Positions 41,472 through 49,972 of a stretch of 64,000 nucleotides of DNA are shown here, piece after piece. Position numbers and translations under genes: made by a program. The notes under the pieces were generated by a model, which did not search any database, was not told the DNA's origin, and saw only the letters and a program-made list of their open reading frames with translations. This stretch comes from AC-32 sp963813435. Its GTDB lineage: Bacteria; Actinomycetota; Thermoleophilia; Gaiellales; Gaiellaceae. Where the stretch lies: NCBI GenBank assembly GCA_963813435.1, contig CAWEYY010000004.1, positions 186,001-250,000 on the forward strand. The letters are read 5' to 3'. Each line of letters opens with the position of its first letter. Within the stretch, counting starts at the first letter, position 1.

Positions 41472-44400
41472 ATGGTCGTCTGCCCGAGCTGCGGGGCCGA
41501 GAACCGGAAAGGCGCTCGCTTCTGCGACTCCTGCGGCGCCGCCCTTCCCGAGCCGGGGGTCGTGCGGGAGACGCGCAAGGTCGTAACCGTCCTCTTCTGC
41601 GACGTGACCGGCTCGACCGCGCTCGGCGAGCGGATCGACCCGGAGAGCCTGCGCCGGGTGATGGCGCGCTACTTCGAGACGGCGAAGGTGATCGTCGAGC
41701 GCCACGGCGGCACGGTGGAGAAGTTCATCGGCGACGCGGTCATGGCCGTCTTCGGCGTGCCGGTCGTGCACGAGGACGACGCGCTCAGGGCAGTCCGGGC
41801 CGCCGACGAGCTGCGCGGCGCCCTCGGCGAGCTGAACGAGGAGCTCGAGCGCAACTACGGCACGCGCCTCGAGCTGCGCATGGGCGTCAACACCGGCGAG
41901 GTCGTCACCGGCACCGAGGAGCGGCTGGCGACGGGGGACGCGGTCAACGTGGCCGCGCGCCTCGAGCAGGCTGCCCCCCCGGGCGAGGTGCTTATCGGCG
42001 AGGAGACCCATGGGCTCGTGCAGGAAACGGTCGAGTCCGAGCCAGTCGAGCCGATCCCGGCGAAGGGCAAGGCGGAGCCGCTCAGGGCCTACCGCCTGGT
42101 GTCCGTGCAGGAGGCGCCCGGCCGCCGCCACGAGGCGGCGATGGTTGGGCGGGAGCGCCAGCAAGACGTCCTCCAGAACGCGTTCGCCACCGTCGTCGAC
42201 GGGCGTTCGTGCCACCTGTTCACGATCCTCGGCGCCGCGGGCGTGGGGAAGTCGCGCCTGGCCGAGGAGTTCCTGCGCACGCTCGACGGCGCAACGGTCG
42301 TGCGCGGCCGCTGCCTCTCGTACGGCGAAGGGATCACCTACTGGCCGGTGACGGAGGTCCTGAAGCGCCTGCTGGGCGACTCCGTCGAGACGGAGCCCGC
42401 GCTCGCCTCGATCCTCGGCGACGACTCCGCCGCCAGCTCTCCCACCGAGATCGCGTGGGCATTTCGCAAGCTGCTCGAGTCGCGGGCCGCCGAGCGCCCG
42501 TTAGTGGTCGTCTTCGATGACGTCCACTGGGGCGAGCCGGCGTTCCTCGACCTCGTCGAGCACGTCGCCGACCTCAGCCGCGGCGCCCCGATCCTGGTCC
42601 TCTGCATGGCCCGGCCGGAGCTGCTCGACCTCCGCCCGACCTGGGGCGGCGGCAAGCTCAACGCGACGAACGTACAGCTCGAGCCGCTCGGGCCGGAGGA
42701 GGCCGAGCGGTTGATAGCCGAGCTCGACGAGCGCATCGACCCCGAGCTGCGCGGGCGGATCCTCGAGGCCGCGGGAGGCAATCCGCTCTTCGTCGAGGAG
42801 ATGGTCGCGATGGCCGAGGAGGGCGGCGAGATCGTCGTGCCGCCGACGATCCAGGCGCTGCTTGCCGCGCGGCTCGACCAGCTCGAGCCGGCCGAACGTG
42901 GCGTGCTCGAGCGCGGCGCGGTCGAGGGGCTCGTCTTCCACCGAGGAGCGGTCGCGGCGCTCGGGCCGGAGGAGGCGACGGTTGACGGCCGGCTGATTAC
43001 GCTGGTCCGGAAGGACCTCGTGCGCCCCGAGGCAACGGTGTTCGTCGACGAAGAGGCGTATCGCTTCAGGCACCTGCTGATCCGCGACACCGCCTACGAA
43101 GCGCTTCCGAAGGCCGTCCGGGCCGAGCTCCACGAGCGCTTCGCCGACTGGCTCGAGGAGCACGGCGCCGATCTCGTCGAGCTGGACGAGATCATCGGCT
43201 ACCACCTCGAGCAGGCGTATCGCTACCGCGCGGAGCTCGGGCCGCTCGACGATGCGACGAGCGCGATCGCCGAGCGGGCAGCCGTCCGCCTGGCGCGAAG
43301 CGCCGAACGCGCCGAGGAGCGCGGCGACATCCACGCCACGAAGAGTCTGCGGGGGCGGGTGGTGGAGCTCCTGCCGCACGAGCATCCATCCCGCGGGATG
43401 GCACAGCTCGAGCTGGCAATGGCGCTGGTGGAGGTTGGTGAGTTCGAGAGCGCGGAGGCACACCGCGACGAGGCCGCCGCCGCGGCGAGGGCGGTGCAAG
43501 ACGAAGGGCTTCTCGCACGGTGCGAGCTCGCACGGACAGAGGCCCAGATCCAAGCGGATCGCTCGGCGACGATGCAGGCGGCGATCACATCCGCTCGGGA
43601 GCAGCTCGCCGTGCTCGAGCGCGTCGGAGACGAGGAAGGCGCCGTGTGGGCGCTGCGGCAGCTGGGGTCGTTCACGGCCTGGCTCGGCAAGACCGAGGAG
43701 GCGCTGCGCCTCAACGAGGAGGCGTTGGAACGAGCGAGGCGCGTGAGCCCGCGCCAGGTGAACGACGTTCAGATCTGGATTCTCTGGCAGACGTGGTGGG
43801 GCCCGGCTCCCGTCGAGGACGGAATTCGCCGCTGCGACGAGGTCATCGCGAGCTTGACCTCGAAGCGACTCGAAGGAGTCGCGCGGACCATCCGTGGTGC
43901 GCTGATTGCGTCAGCGGGTCGGCTCGAGGAAGGGCGCGCCGAGGTTGCTGCGGGCCGCGAGCTCCTGCGCGAGATCGAGGACATGATCTTCTGGGCAGGG
44001 ACGTCGATGGTCGTCGCGGAGACGGAGCTGGCGGGAGGAGGTGATCCGGCGGTCGCGTACGAGGCGATCGCAGAAGGGCAAGAGGAGCTCGCCCGCAGAG
44101 CGGAGACAGGCTACCTCTCGACGATGATCGGCTACTTCGCTCACGCCGCCTGTGACCTCGGGCGCGAGGACGAGGCCGAGAGGCTCGCGCTCGAGGCTGC
44201 GGAGCTCGCGCAGGCAGACGACTTCGAGCCCCATGCGCGAAGCCGGCTCGTTCGCGCGCGGGTGGCTGCGCGGCGCGGTCAGTTCGACTCGGCAGAGCAG
44301 CTCTTGCGCGAGGCGGCCGAGATCATCGAGCCGACCGACTACTTCATCATGCACGTCGATCTCAGCTTCGCCGAGGCCGAGGTTGCGCGGCTGGCCGGAG

Positions 44401-44510
44401 ATCGCGAGCGCGAGCGGGACGCACTCGAACAAGCGCGGGTTCTCGGCGAGAAAAAGGGATCCGTCGCCTCGGTCGCACGCGCCGAGCGCCTGCTGGCCGA
44501 GCTTGCCTAG
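41472..44510 (+). CDS. Zinc-ribbon / class III nucleotidyl cyclase / AAA ATPase / TPR signalling protein
   Basis: The 1012-residue protein has a zinc ribbon at residues 4-21 (C4, C7, C18, C21). A class III cyclase domain follows: metal Asp in 'VLFCDVTGSTALGER' (D44) and 'KFIGDAVMAVFG' (D88), and substrate residues in 'GDAVNVAARLEQA'. An AAA/STAND ATPase has 'LGAAGVGKSRLAEE' and Walker B 'LVVVFDDVHWGEPAF'. Helical TPR-like repeats run from about residue 600 to the end. The layout matches actinobacterial multidomain cyclases that may act as large signal integrators. Whether it makes cAMP is likely but untested. Confidence 0.9.
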   Translation: MVVCPSCGAENRKGARFCDSCGAALPEPGVVRETRKVVTVLFCDVTGSTALGERIDPESLRRVMARYFETAKVIVERHGGTVEKFIGDAVMAVFGVPVVHEDDALRAVRAADELRGALGELNEELERNYGTRLELRMGVNTGEVVTGTEERLATGDAVNVAARLEQAAPPGEVLIGEETHGLVQETVESEPVEPIPAKGKAEPLRAYRLVSVQEAPGRRHEAAMVGRERQQDVLQNAFATVVDGRSCHLFTILGAAGVGKSRLAEEFLRTLDGATVVRGRCLSYGEGITYWPVTEVLKRLLGDSVETEPALASILGDDSAASSPTEIAWAFRKLLESRAAERPLVVVFDDVHWGEPAFLDLVEHVADLSRGAPILVLCMARPELLDLRPTWGGGKLNATNVQLEPLGPEEAERLIAELDERIDPELRGRILEAAGGNPLFVEEMVAMAEEGGEIVVPPTIQALLAARLDQLEPAERGVLERGAVEGLVFHRGAVAALGPEEATVDGRLITLVRKDLVRPEATVFVDEEAYRFRHLLIRDTAYEALPKAVRAELHERFADWLEEHGADLVELDEIIGYHLEQAYRYRAELGPLDDATSAIAERAAVRLARSAERAEERGDIHATKSLRGRVVELLPHEHPSRGMAQLELAMALVEVGEFESAEAHRDEAAAAARAVQDEGLLARCELARTEAQIQADRSATMQAAITSAREQLAVLERVGDEEGAVWALRQLGSFTAWLGKTEEALRLNEEALERARRVSPRQVNDVQIWILWQTWWGPAPVEDGIRRCDEVIASLTSKRLEGVARTIRGALIASAGRLEEGRAEVAAGRELLREIEDMIFWAGTSMVVAETELAGGGDPAVAYEAIAEGQEELARRAETGYLSTMIGYFAHAACDLGREDEAERLALEAAELAQADDFEPHARSRLVRARVAARRGQFDSAEQLLREAAEIIEPTDYFIMHVDLSFAEAEVARLAGDRERERDALEQARVLGEKKGSVASVARAERLLAELA

Positions 44511-44513
44511 GAT
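44508..44513 (+). promoter_or_regulatory. Leaderless-type -10 box (TAGGAT) overlapping a stop codon
   Basis: TAGGAT uses the cyclase gene's TAG stop and ends 6 nt before the DUF2277 ATG at 44520. It would give the small gene its own leaderless promoter inside a 9-nt gap. Confidence 0.45.
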
Positions 44514-44519
44514 GCAGGC

Positions 44520-44795
<276 letters not shown>

Positions 44796-44858
44796 CGCCG
44801 TCGCCGGCCGATGAGTTCGGGGTTCGGGCCCGGTCTGAAGGGGTACGGTGAAACGCGA

Positions 44859-44877
44859 GCGCCGGGTACTCCGGCGC
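44859..44877 (+). repeat. Short hairpin just upstream of the VOC gene ribosome-binding site
   Basis: GCGCCGG-GTACT-CCGGCGC is a perfect 7-bp stem. It is followed immediately by AGGAAGGAG and the ATG at 44891. It may end read-through from upstream or affect translation initiation. Confidence 0.45.
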
Positions 44878-44890
44878 AGGAAGGAGCGGG

Positions 44891-45247
44891 ATGGGACAGC
44901 CTGTAGTCCACTTCGAGGTCGTCGGGAAAGACGGCGACAAGCTCCAGAAGTACTACTCCGAGCTCTTCGGGTGGGAGATCAACTCGGACAACCCGATGAA
45001 CTACGGGATGGTCGAGAAGCAGGACGACGACGGGATCGCCGGAGGCGTCGGCCAGGGGCCGGACGGCTACGGCGGCCACGTCACCTTCTACGTCGCGGTG
45101 CCGGACGTCGAGGAGGCGCTCGCCAAGGCCGAGAGCCTCGGCGGCACCCGGGTCATGGGCCCCGAGAACATCATGGACATGGTCGTGCTCGGCCAGTTCA
45201 AGGATCCCGAGGGCCACGTGATCGGCGTCGTCAAGGACCAGTCCTAG
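44891..45247 (+). CDS. VOC-family (glyoxalase/bleomycin-resistance fold) protein
   Basis: The 118-residue protein starts 'QPVVHFEVVGKDGDKLQKYY' and continues 'SELFGWEINSDNPMNYGMVE', 'GYGGHVTFYVAVPDVEEALA' and 'LGQFKDPEGHVIGVVKDQS'. It has the betaalphabetabetabeta repeat of VOC proteins. His and Glu at the usual metal positions are visible (H in 'VHFEV' and 'GHVTF'), but no specific reaction can be assigned. A good AGGAAGGAG site supports the start. Confidence 0.85.
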   Translation: MGQPVVHFEVVGKDGDKLQKYYSELFGWEINSDNPMNYGMVEKQDDDGIAGGVGQGPDGYGGHVTFYVAVPDVEEALAKAESLGGTRVMGPENIMDMVVLGQFKDPEGHVIGVVKDQS

Positions 45248-45293
45248 CTCGACTTGCCATGGGTGGTGGCGGCCGGCGTGGCACAGTGACCCT

Positions 45294-46202
45294 GTGACGA
45301 CGCCGGCCGTCGAGACCCGCGCGCTCTCCAAGACCTACCAGGGCAAGATCCGGGCGCTCGTCGGGCTCGATCTGCGTGTCGAGCGAGGCGAGGTGTTCGG
45401 GTACCTCGGCCCCAACGGGGCGGGCAAGAGCACCACGATTCGCCTGCTGCTCGACCTGATCCACGCGACCGAGGGGAGCGCGTCCGTGCTCGGCCTCGAC
45501 TCGCGGCGCCAGGGTGTCGAGGCTCGGCGCCGAATCGGGTACCTCCCCGGCGAGCTGCGGTTGAACGACCGCATGACCGCGGGCGAGCAGCTCGACTCGC
45601 TCGCGCGCCTCCGCGGCGGCGCGGACGATCGCCTCCGCGAAGAGCTGTGCGAGCGCTTCGACCTGGAGCTCGACCGGCCGATCCGCCACCTCTCGAAGGG
45701 CAACCGCCAGAAGGTCGGGCTCGTGCAGGCGTTCATGCACCGGCCTGAGCTGGTCGTGCTCGACGAGCCGAGCTCCGGGCTCGACCCGCTTCTCCAGGCC
45801 GAGGTGCGCGAGCTCCTGCGCGCGACGGCGGCCGACGGCCGGACCGTCTTCCTCTCGTCCCATTCGCTCGACGAGGTGCAGCACGCCGCCGACCGCGTCG
45901 CGATCATCCGCCGCGGCCGGCTCGTGGACGTCGACGCAGTGGAGCACCTGCGCGAACGCGCCGTGCGGCACGTGACGATCGTGTTCGCCGAGCCCGTCGA
46001 CCCGAAGCGGTTCGAGGGCCTCGATGGCGTGCGGGTCGACAGCACACAGGACTCCGTGGTGCGGCTCTCTGCTCCCGAGCCGGCAATGGACGCGATCATC
46101 AAGGAGGCCGCAGTCCACCGGATCGTCGACCTCGTCTCGGAGCCGGCCGACCTCGAGGAGATCTTCCTCGAGATGTACGAGGAGCCGTCGGGTGCAGAGT
46201 GA
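45294..46202 (+). CDS. ABC transporter ATP-binding protein (CcmA/drug-exporter type)
   Basis: The 302-residue protein has Walker A 'LGPNGAGKSTTIRLLLDL', signature 'LSKGNRQKVGLVQAFMHRPE', Walker B 'LVVLDEPSSGLDPLLQAE' and H-loop 'VFLSSHSLDEVQHAADR'. The C-terminal 80 residues form the usual regulatory extension. It pairs with the permease that overlaps it by 11 nt. The pair is probably an exporter of a drug, lipid or antibiotic; the substrate is unknown. Confidence 0.93.
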   Translation: MTTPAVETRALSKTYQGKIRALVGLDLRVERGEVFGYLGPNGAGKSTTIRLLLDLIHATEGSASVLGLDSRRQGVEARRRIGYLPGELRLNDRMTAGEQLDSLARLRGGADDRLREELCERFDLELDRPIRHLSKGNRQKVGLVQAFMHRPELVVLDEPSSGLDPLLQAEVRELLRATAADGRTVFLSSHSLDEVQHAADRVAIIRRGRLVDVDAVEHLRERAVRHVTIVFAEPVDPKRFEGLDGVRVDSTQDSVVRLSAPEPAMDAIIKEAAVHRIVDLVSEPADLEEIFLEMYEEPSGAE

Positions 46203-46992
46203 GCTGATCCGCCGCGGCGTGCTCGACCACCGGCGGGCGCTGATCGGCTGGTGTCTCGGCATCGCCGGCTACACGCTGCTCACGAGCTCGATCTTCCCCT
46301 CGTTCAAGGGCTCGCCCGACCTGACCCAGCTCGTCGAGCGCTACCCGGACGCACTCAAGGCGCTCTTCGGCATCAGCGGCGGTGGCATCACCACGGGCGC
46401 GGGGTACACAGACGCCGAGCTCTTCAGCCTGATGCTGCCGCTGATCGTGCTCGTGCTGGGGATCGGCTCGGGCGCGCGGGCGTTTGCGGGTGAGGAGGAT
46501 GCGGGGCGGCTCGAGCTGCTCCTCTCCTACCCGCTTCGCCGCCGCGACGCCGTGCTCGCGAAGGGCGTTGCAGTCGCAGCCGAGGTCGCGCTCGTCTGCA
46601 TCGTGGGGTTCTGCGCACTCGCCTTCTGGAGCGTGGTCTTCGGCATGGACCTCTCGATGGGACGGCTTGCCGCCGCGATGGGCTCACTCGCCGCGCTTGG
46701 CCTGCTCCTCGGCTGGCTCGCGCTCGCGCTGGGCGCTGCGGTTCCAAGCAAGGTGCTCGCGCTAGGCGTGCCCGCTGCCTTCGCGGCCGCTGCGTACCTC
46801 GTCGGCGGGCTCTACACGCTCGCCGACTGGCTGAAGCCCTTCCGCTTCCTCTCGCCGTTCTGGCTCGTCGGCCAGTCACCGCTCCAGAACGGCGTCCGGG
46901 GCTGGGGGATCCTCGTCGTCCTCGCGGCCGCGGCCGTCGCGCTCGGCGCGGGCGCACTGCTCGTCGAGCGGCGCGACCTGCAGACGCCCTAG
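46192..46992 (+). CDS. ABC-2 type exporter permease
   Basis: The 266-residue protein starts at GTG 46192 and has about six membrane segments. 'VLDHRRALIGWCLGIAGYTL' and 'ARAFAGEEDAGRLELLLSYP' with 'RRRDAVLAKG' are typical of ABC-2 permeases of the multidrug/antibiotic type. It overlaps the ATPase gene by 11 nt, showing coupled translation. Its stop shares a CTAG with the convergent carbonic anhydrase gene. Confidence 0.88.
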   Translation: MQSELIRRGVLDHRRALIGWCLGIAGYTLLTSSIFPSFKGSPDLTQLVERYPDALKALFGISGGGITTGAGYTDAELFSLMLPLIVLVLGIGSGARAFAGEEDAGRLELLLSYPLRRRDAVLAKGVAVAAEVALVCIVGFCALAFWSVVFGMDLSMGRLAAAMGSLAALGLLLGWLALALGAAVPSKVLALGVPAAFAAAAYLVGGLYTLADWLKPFRFLSPFWLVGQSPLQNGVRGWGILVVLAAAAVALGAGALLVERRDLQTP

Positions 46993-47480
46993 GTCACCTC
47001 GCGCAGCCGACCGGAGTCGACCTCGTACACGAAGCCGCGGATCTGATCCTTTTTCGGGATGAACGGGCTTGCCTTGATGCGCGCGATCGACTGGCGCACG
47101 TCCTTCTCGAGATCGTCGAACGTCTCCGCGGACCATTCCGGCTTGATCCCCGTCTCCTCCTCGACCTGGCGGCGGAAGTCGTCATCGGTGAAGGTGAGCA
47201 TCCCGCAGTCGGTGTGGTGGATCAGCATGATCTCCTCGGTCCCGAGCAGCCGCTGCGAGATCGCAAGCGACCTGATCTCGTCATCGGTGATCACACCGCC
47301 GGCGTTGCGGATCACGTGCGCGTCGCCCTCCTGCAGGCCGAGCAGCCCGTTGGGGTTCAGGCGCGCGTCCATGCAGGCGACCACGGCGACCCGTTTCGCA
47401 GGTGGCAGCGGGAGCTCACCACCCTCGAACGCCTCGGTGTAGGAGTCTGCGTTGCGTACCAGCTCGTCGATCTCGGTCAT
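46989..47480 (-). CDS. Beta-class carbonic anhydrase
   Basis: The 163-residue protein interconverts CO2 and bicarbonate. Zinc and catalytic residues are C36, D38 and R40 in 'VAVVACMDARLNPNG', and H89 and C92 in 'LIHHTDCGMLTF'. The length and the HHTDCG motif fit the small beta-CA subgroup related to mycobacterial Rv1284. ATG 47480 is preceded by an AGGGGAGG ribosome-binding site. A TATAGT box lies further upstream on the minus strand. Confidence 0.93.
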   Translation of the reverse strand: MTEIDELVRNADSYTEAFEGGELPLPPAKRVAVVACMDARLNPNGLLGLQEGDAHVIRNAGGVITDDEIRSLAISQRLLGTEEIMLIHHTDCGMLTFTDDDFRRQVEEETGIKPEWSAETFDDLEKDVRQSIARIKASPFIPKKDQIRGFVYEVDSGRLREVT

Positions 47481-47554
47481 CGTCGCGCCTCCCCTTTTGT
47501 CTTTGAAGAAACGTGACTATACGAAATGAAGCGAGCCACACGCGTGGTGGCCCG

Positions 47555-48235
47555 TCACCGCCGGAGGATCGCGATACCCATCGCCGCGACCCAGACGACG
47601 AACGCGGCGTAGCCGATGTAGGTCGCGTCCTCGAGCTGGCGCGAGGCGGGCGCCGCGGCGCCGAGCCAGCCGGCGAAGACCGCGGTGATGATCGCGAACC
47701 ACCCGATCCACCGCGGGAGGGCCTTCGTCTTCAGGATCGCCCATCCGTAGAGCGGGACGACCACGCCGAACACGACCAGGCCACCCGCGTAGTTGACGAC
47801 GTGGGCGAAGCTCGCCAGCGTGTCGGTCGTGACCGCGAGCGAGTCCTTCGTCGTGCGGCTTCCTTCGACGTAGCCCGGCACAAGCTCGTACGCCATCGCG
47901 ATCGCAAGCAGGTGCGAGACGGTGATCATCGTCATCCCGACGACGGCCAGGATCGGCGCGAGGATCAACATCTCGGCCGTGTCGCGCAGCGGCCGCCAGA
48001 ACCCGACGAGAGCGACGAGCCCGAACAGCCCGCCTGCAACCACGAGCCACGCGCCACCGAAGAACGCGTCGTTCGCTCCGTTCACGTCGTCGATCCAGTC
48101 GATCGCGCTCTGTCCGGTGTCTGAGATCAACCCGTCGACGCCGCTCCAGATCATCAGCGCAGCACCGCCGACGAAGCAGAGCGCCGTGAGCACCCCGCAG
48201 ACGCCGGCAGCGGTGGTGAGGGTCGACCGCTTCAC
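47555..48235 (-). CDS. Membrane protein, DUF4386-like
   Basis: The 226-residue protein has six hydrophobic segments ('AAGVCGVLTALCFVGGAALM', 'AWLVVAGGLFGLVALVGFW', 'LILAPILAVVGMTMITVSHL', 'YAGGLVVFGVVVPLYGWAIL', 'GWFAIITAVFAGWLGAAAP', 'YAAFVVWVAAMGIAILRR'). The spacing and the 'ALPRWIGWFAIITAV' block resemble DUF4386. The function is unknown. The GTG start is annotated; an adjacent start is not obvious. Confidence 0.75.
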   Translation of the reverse strand: MKRSTLTTAAGVCGVLTALCFVGGAALMIWSGVDGLISDTGQSAIDWIDDVNGANDAFFGGAWLVVAGGLFGLVALVGFWRPLRDTAEMLILAPILAVVGMTMITVSHLLAIAMAYELVPGYVEGSRTTKDSLAVTTDTLASFAHVVNYAGGLVVFGVVVPLYGWAILKTKALPRWIGWFAIITAVFAGWLGAAAPASRQLEDATYIGYAAFVVWVAAMGIAILRR

Positions 48236-48305
48236 CGCTGGGAAACTCTATGGTCGAGCGCCGACGACCCCTAGCCGGACTGAGCCAGAACCGCTTGAAA
48301 CTCGG

Positions 48306-48593
48306 TCAGGCGGGTGGTGCCAAGTCTTGCTCGCGTGCGGAGACAGGCACCGCTTCCTCGCCTGGCAGGGACGCGGCCTCCGTCTCGCCGTTCTCGCGGA
48401 CTTCGTCGTTCTCGCCGATCTCCCTGACCTCGCCGTTCTCGCCGACCTCGCCGGTCTCGCCGACGACGCCGCCCTCGCGGCGCTCGGCAGCGGCGGCCTG
48501 CTTGCGCTCCCGCTTGAGCCTGCGCTTCTCCTCGACGGCGCGCTCGCGGTTTCGCTTTCCGATTGTCTGCTGTCGCTTCTTGTTCGAGCCCAT
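48306..48593 (-). CDS. Small basic coiled protein with Gly-Glu repeats, next to cspA
   Basis: The protein is 95 residues. The N-terminal 40 are strongly basic and helical ('GSNKKRQQTIGKRNRERAVE', 'EKRRLKRERKQAAAAERR'). Residues about 43-72 are a repetitive acidic stretch of GE(T/N/V) units encoded by imperfect 18-nt repeats. The N-terminus recalls the basic extension fused to cold-shock domains in some Bacteroidetes proteins (from memory). Lying 58 nt downstream of cspA on the same strand supports an RNA-related role. The function is unproven. Confidence 0.6.
   Translation of the reverse strand: MGSNKKRQQTIGKRNRERAVEEKRRLKRERKQAAAAERREGGVVGETGEVGENGEVREIGENDEVRENGETEAASLPGEEAVPVSAREQDLAPPA
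48383..48471. repeat. Imperfect ~18-nt tandem repeat inside a coding region
   Basis: Repeated CTCGCCGTTCTCGCCGAC-like units encode the Gly-Glu-Val/Asn/Thr stretch of the small basic protein. About five degenerate copies are seen, making this stretch prone to length variation. Confidence 0.6.
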
Positions 48594-48651
48594 GAGCCTC
48601 GCTTCCGTAGAAGACGGGCGCGCGCCGCGGTCGGCGCGCGCCCTCATCTGG

Positions 48652-48864
48652 TTACTGGGACAGCTGCACGACGTTCTTCGCCTCGGGGCCCTTGGCGCCC
48701 TCGGCTGCTTCGAACTCGACCTTCGCGCCCTCGGACAGCGACTTGAATCCGTCGCCGGCGATGGACGAATGGTGGACGAAGAGATCCTTGTCCGAGCCGT
48801 CGTCGGGGCTGATGAATCCGTACCCCTTGGAATCGTTGAACCACTTCACGGTTCCTGTTGCCAT
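48652..48864 (-). CDS. cspA: Cold-shock protein (CspA family)
   Basis: The 70-residue protein consists of one cold-shock domain. RNP1 is 'KGYGFISPDD' and RNP2 'DLFVHHSSI', within 'GTVKWFNDSKGYGFISPDDG'. It binds single-stranded nucleic acid and acts as an RNA chaperone. A strong AAGGAGGTG site precedes the ATG. A promoter with -35 TTGGTC and -10 TACCGT lies 32-60 nt upstream, so the leader would be short. Confidence 0.97.
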   Translation of the reverse strand: MATGTVKWFNDSKGYGFISPDDGSDKDLFVHHSSIAGDGFKSLSEGAKVEFEAAEGAKGPEAKNVVQLSQ

Positions 48865-48895
48865 TGCGTAAACACCTCCTTGCTACCTCTCGTGA

Positions 48896-48924
48896 ACGGT
48901 AGTGGGAGGCGTTTCGCCGACCAA
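48896..48924 (-). promoter_or_regulatory. cspA: Sigma-70-type promoter of cspA
   Basis: On the minus strand TTGGTC (48924-48919) and TACCGT (48901-48896) are separated by 17 nt. Transcription would start about 25 nt before the cspA ATG. Confidence 0.6.
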
Positions 48925-49174
48925 ATACGCGCTCGTGGATTCCCCAGCCTAGCCTGCGGAGCCGATTCGCAGTCGAGTCGACTCCGCAGGCGGTGCACGT
49001 CTGGTTCGCGGCCCGAGCCCTGGCCGGTAGGCCGGCGAACCCAGGAGGAGGGAGCGAGGGGACCCCTCGGGGCATTGGAAGGGCCCCCGAAACCGTTGTC
49101 CCGCAGACCCATGCGATGAGCCGCGGGAGTGGTTCGCTCTCTCGCCGCGACCGTACGACACCGCGGCCGCCAGA

Positions 49175-49216
49175 TGGGTTACGCGGGTGTTCGACTTCGG
49201 TGTCGATCCGGTGACA
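49175..49216 (+). promoter_or_regulatory. 42-bp upstream element, copy B
   Basis: This copy matches 41414-41455 at about 34 of 42 positions, including TTCGGTGTCGAT and a TGTC-N8-GACA dyad. It lies 13 nt before the TACGCT box of the GT2 gene. Confidence 0.5.
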
Positions 49217-49228
49217 GGCCGTCCGGGC

Positions 49229-49234
49229 TACGCT
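49229..49234 (+). promoter_or_regulatory. Candidate -10 box (TACGCT)
   Basis: TACGCT lies 8 nt before the GTG at 49243, with no ribosome-binding site between. Confidence 0.35.
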
Positions 49235-49242
49235 GGGTCGCC

Positions 49243-49971
49243 GTGAACGCAGCCAAGCCCGACACGCTCGTCTTCGTACCCGCCTGGAACGAGGAGGAGA
49301 ACCTCCCGGCCGTCCTCGACGAGCTGCACGAGGGGCTTCCGGAGACGGACCTGCTCGTCGTCGACGACGGCTCGACGGACGCCACGGCCGAGGTCGCCAG
49401 GGCGCACGGCGCGGAGGTGATCTCGTTCGGCGAGAACCGGGGGCTGCCGGCCGGGATCGCGGCGGGCTATCGCTACGCCCTCGAGCACGACTACGCGTTC
49501 TGCGGTCGCGTCGACGCCGACGGCCAGCATCCCGTCGCGGAGCTCGCGCGGCTGCTCGAGCGCGTGCGCGGGGGCGGCTGCGACGTCGCGGTCGGCTCGC
49601 GCTTCGCCTCGGGCGACGGGTTCGCGCCCTACCGGTACAAGCCGTCCGCACCGCGGCGGCTCGGGACGGCGCTCCTGCGGCGCTCGATGAGGCTCGTGCT
49701 GCGCCGGCCGTTCCTCGACGCGACGAGCGGCATGTACGCCGCGAGTGCGAAGGCCTTGCCCGTGCTCGCCGAGCCGTACACGAGCGAGGCGCCGGAGGTG
49801 CAGGCGCTCATCCGCCTGGACGACGCCGGCCTGCGGGTCGACGAGGTCCCGGTCGATATGCGCGCGCGCGCGGGCGGCGAGTCGAAGCTTCGCGGCAAGA
49901 AGTCCGTTCTCGTCGTGCTGACCGTGATCGGCACGCTCTTCGCGTTCGACCGGCTTCGCCGCCGCCGCTGA
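49243..49971 (+). CDS. Glycosyltransferase family 2 (DPM1-like, single domain)
   Basis: The 242-residue protein has 'LVFVPAWNEEENLPAVLDEL', 'LLVVDDGSTDATAEVARAHG', 'NRGLPAGIAAGYRYALEH' and the metal motif in 'GRVDADGQHPVAELARLL'. 'DATSGMYAASAKALPVLAEP' is typical of DPM1-like enzymes. It lacks the membrane domain of the 8407-9624 protein. The GTG start follows a TACGCT box by 8 nt. It is 1 nt upstream of the DUF218 gene. Confidence 0.88.
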   Translation: MNAAKPDTLVFVPAWNEEENLPAVLDELHEGLPETDLLVVDDGSTDATAEVARAHGAEVISFGENRGLPAGIAAGYRYALEHDYAFCGRVDADGQHPVAELARLLERVRGGGCDVAVGSRFASGDGFAPYRYKPSAPRRLGTALLRRSMRLVLRRPFLDATSGMYAASAKALPVLAEPYTSEAPEVQALIRLDDAGLRVDEVPVDMRARAGGESKLRGKKSVLVVLTVIGTLFAFDRLRRRR

Positions 49972-49972
49972 G

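Larger units (their letters stand above)
48865..49242. other. 378-nt non-coding divergent region with three hairpins
   Basis: This gap separates cspA (minus) and a GT2 gene (plus). Besides the cspA promoter and a 42-bp element, it holds three strong inverted repeats. They are CCTGCGGAG/CTCCGCAGG (48953-48990), CTGGTTCGC/GCGAACCCAG with a bulge (49001-49044) and CGAGGGG-A-CCCCTCG (49055-49069). No reading frame here is credible. Terminators are not expected between divergent genes, so a structured RNA is possible. I could not fit a tRNA, tmRNA or SRP RNA to it. Confidence 0.55.

Noticed and set aside
48940..49120. Possible tRNA, tmRNA or SRP RNA in the hairpin-rich gap
   Set aside because: No cloverleaf with a GGTTCGA-type T arm, no CCA-like end and no SRP tetraloop domain could be fitted on either strand.
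48846..49242. Several short frames over the non-coding gap upstream of cspA
   Set aside because: They overlap the cspA promoter and hairpins, have low-complexity residues and no ribosome-binding site.
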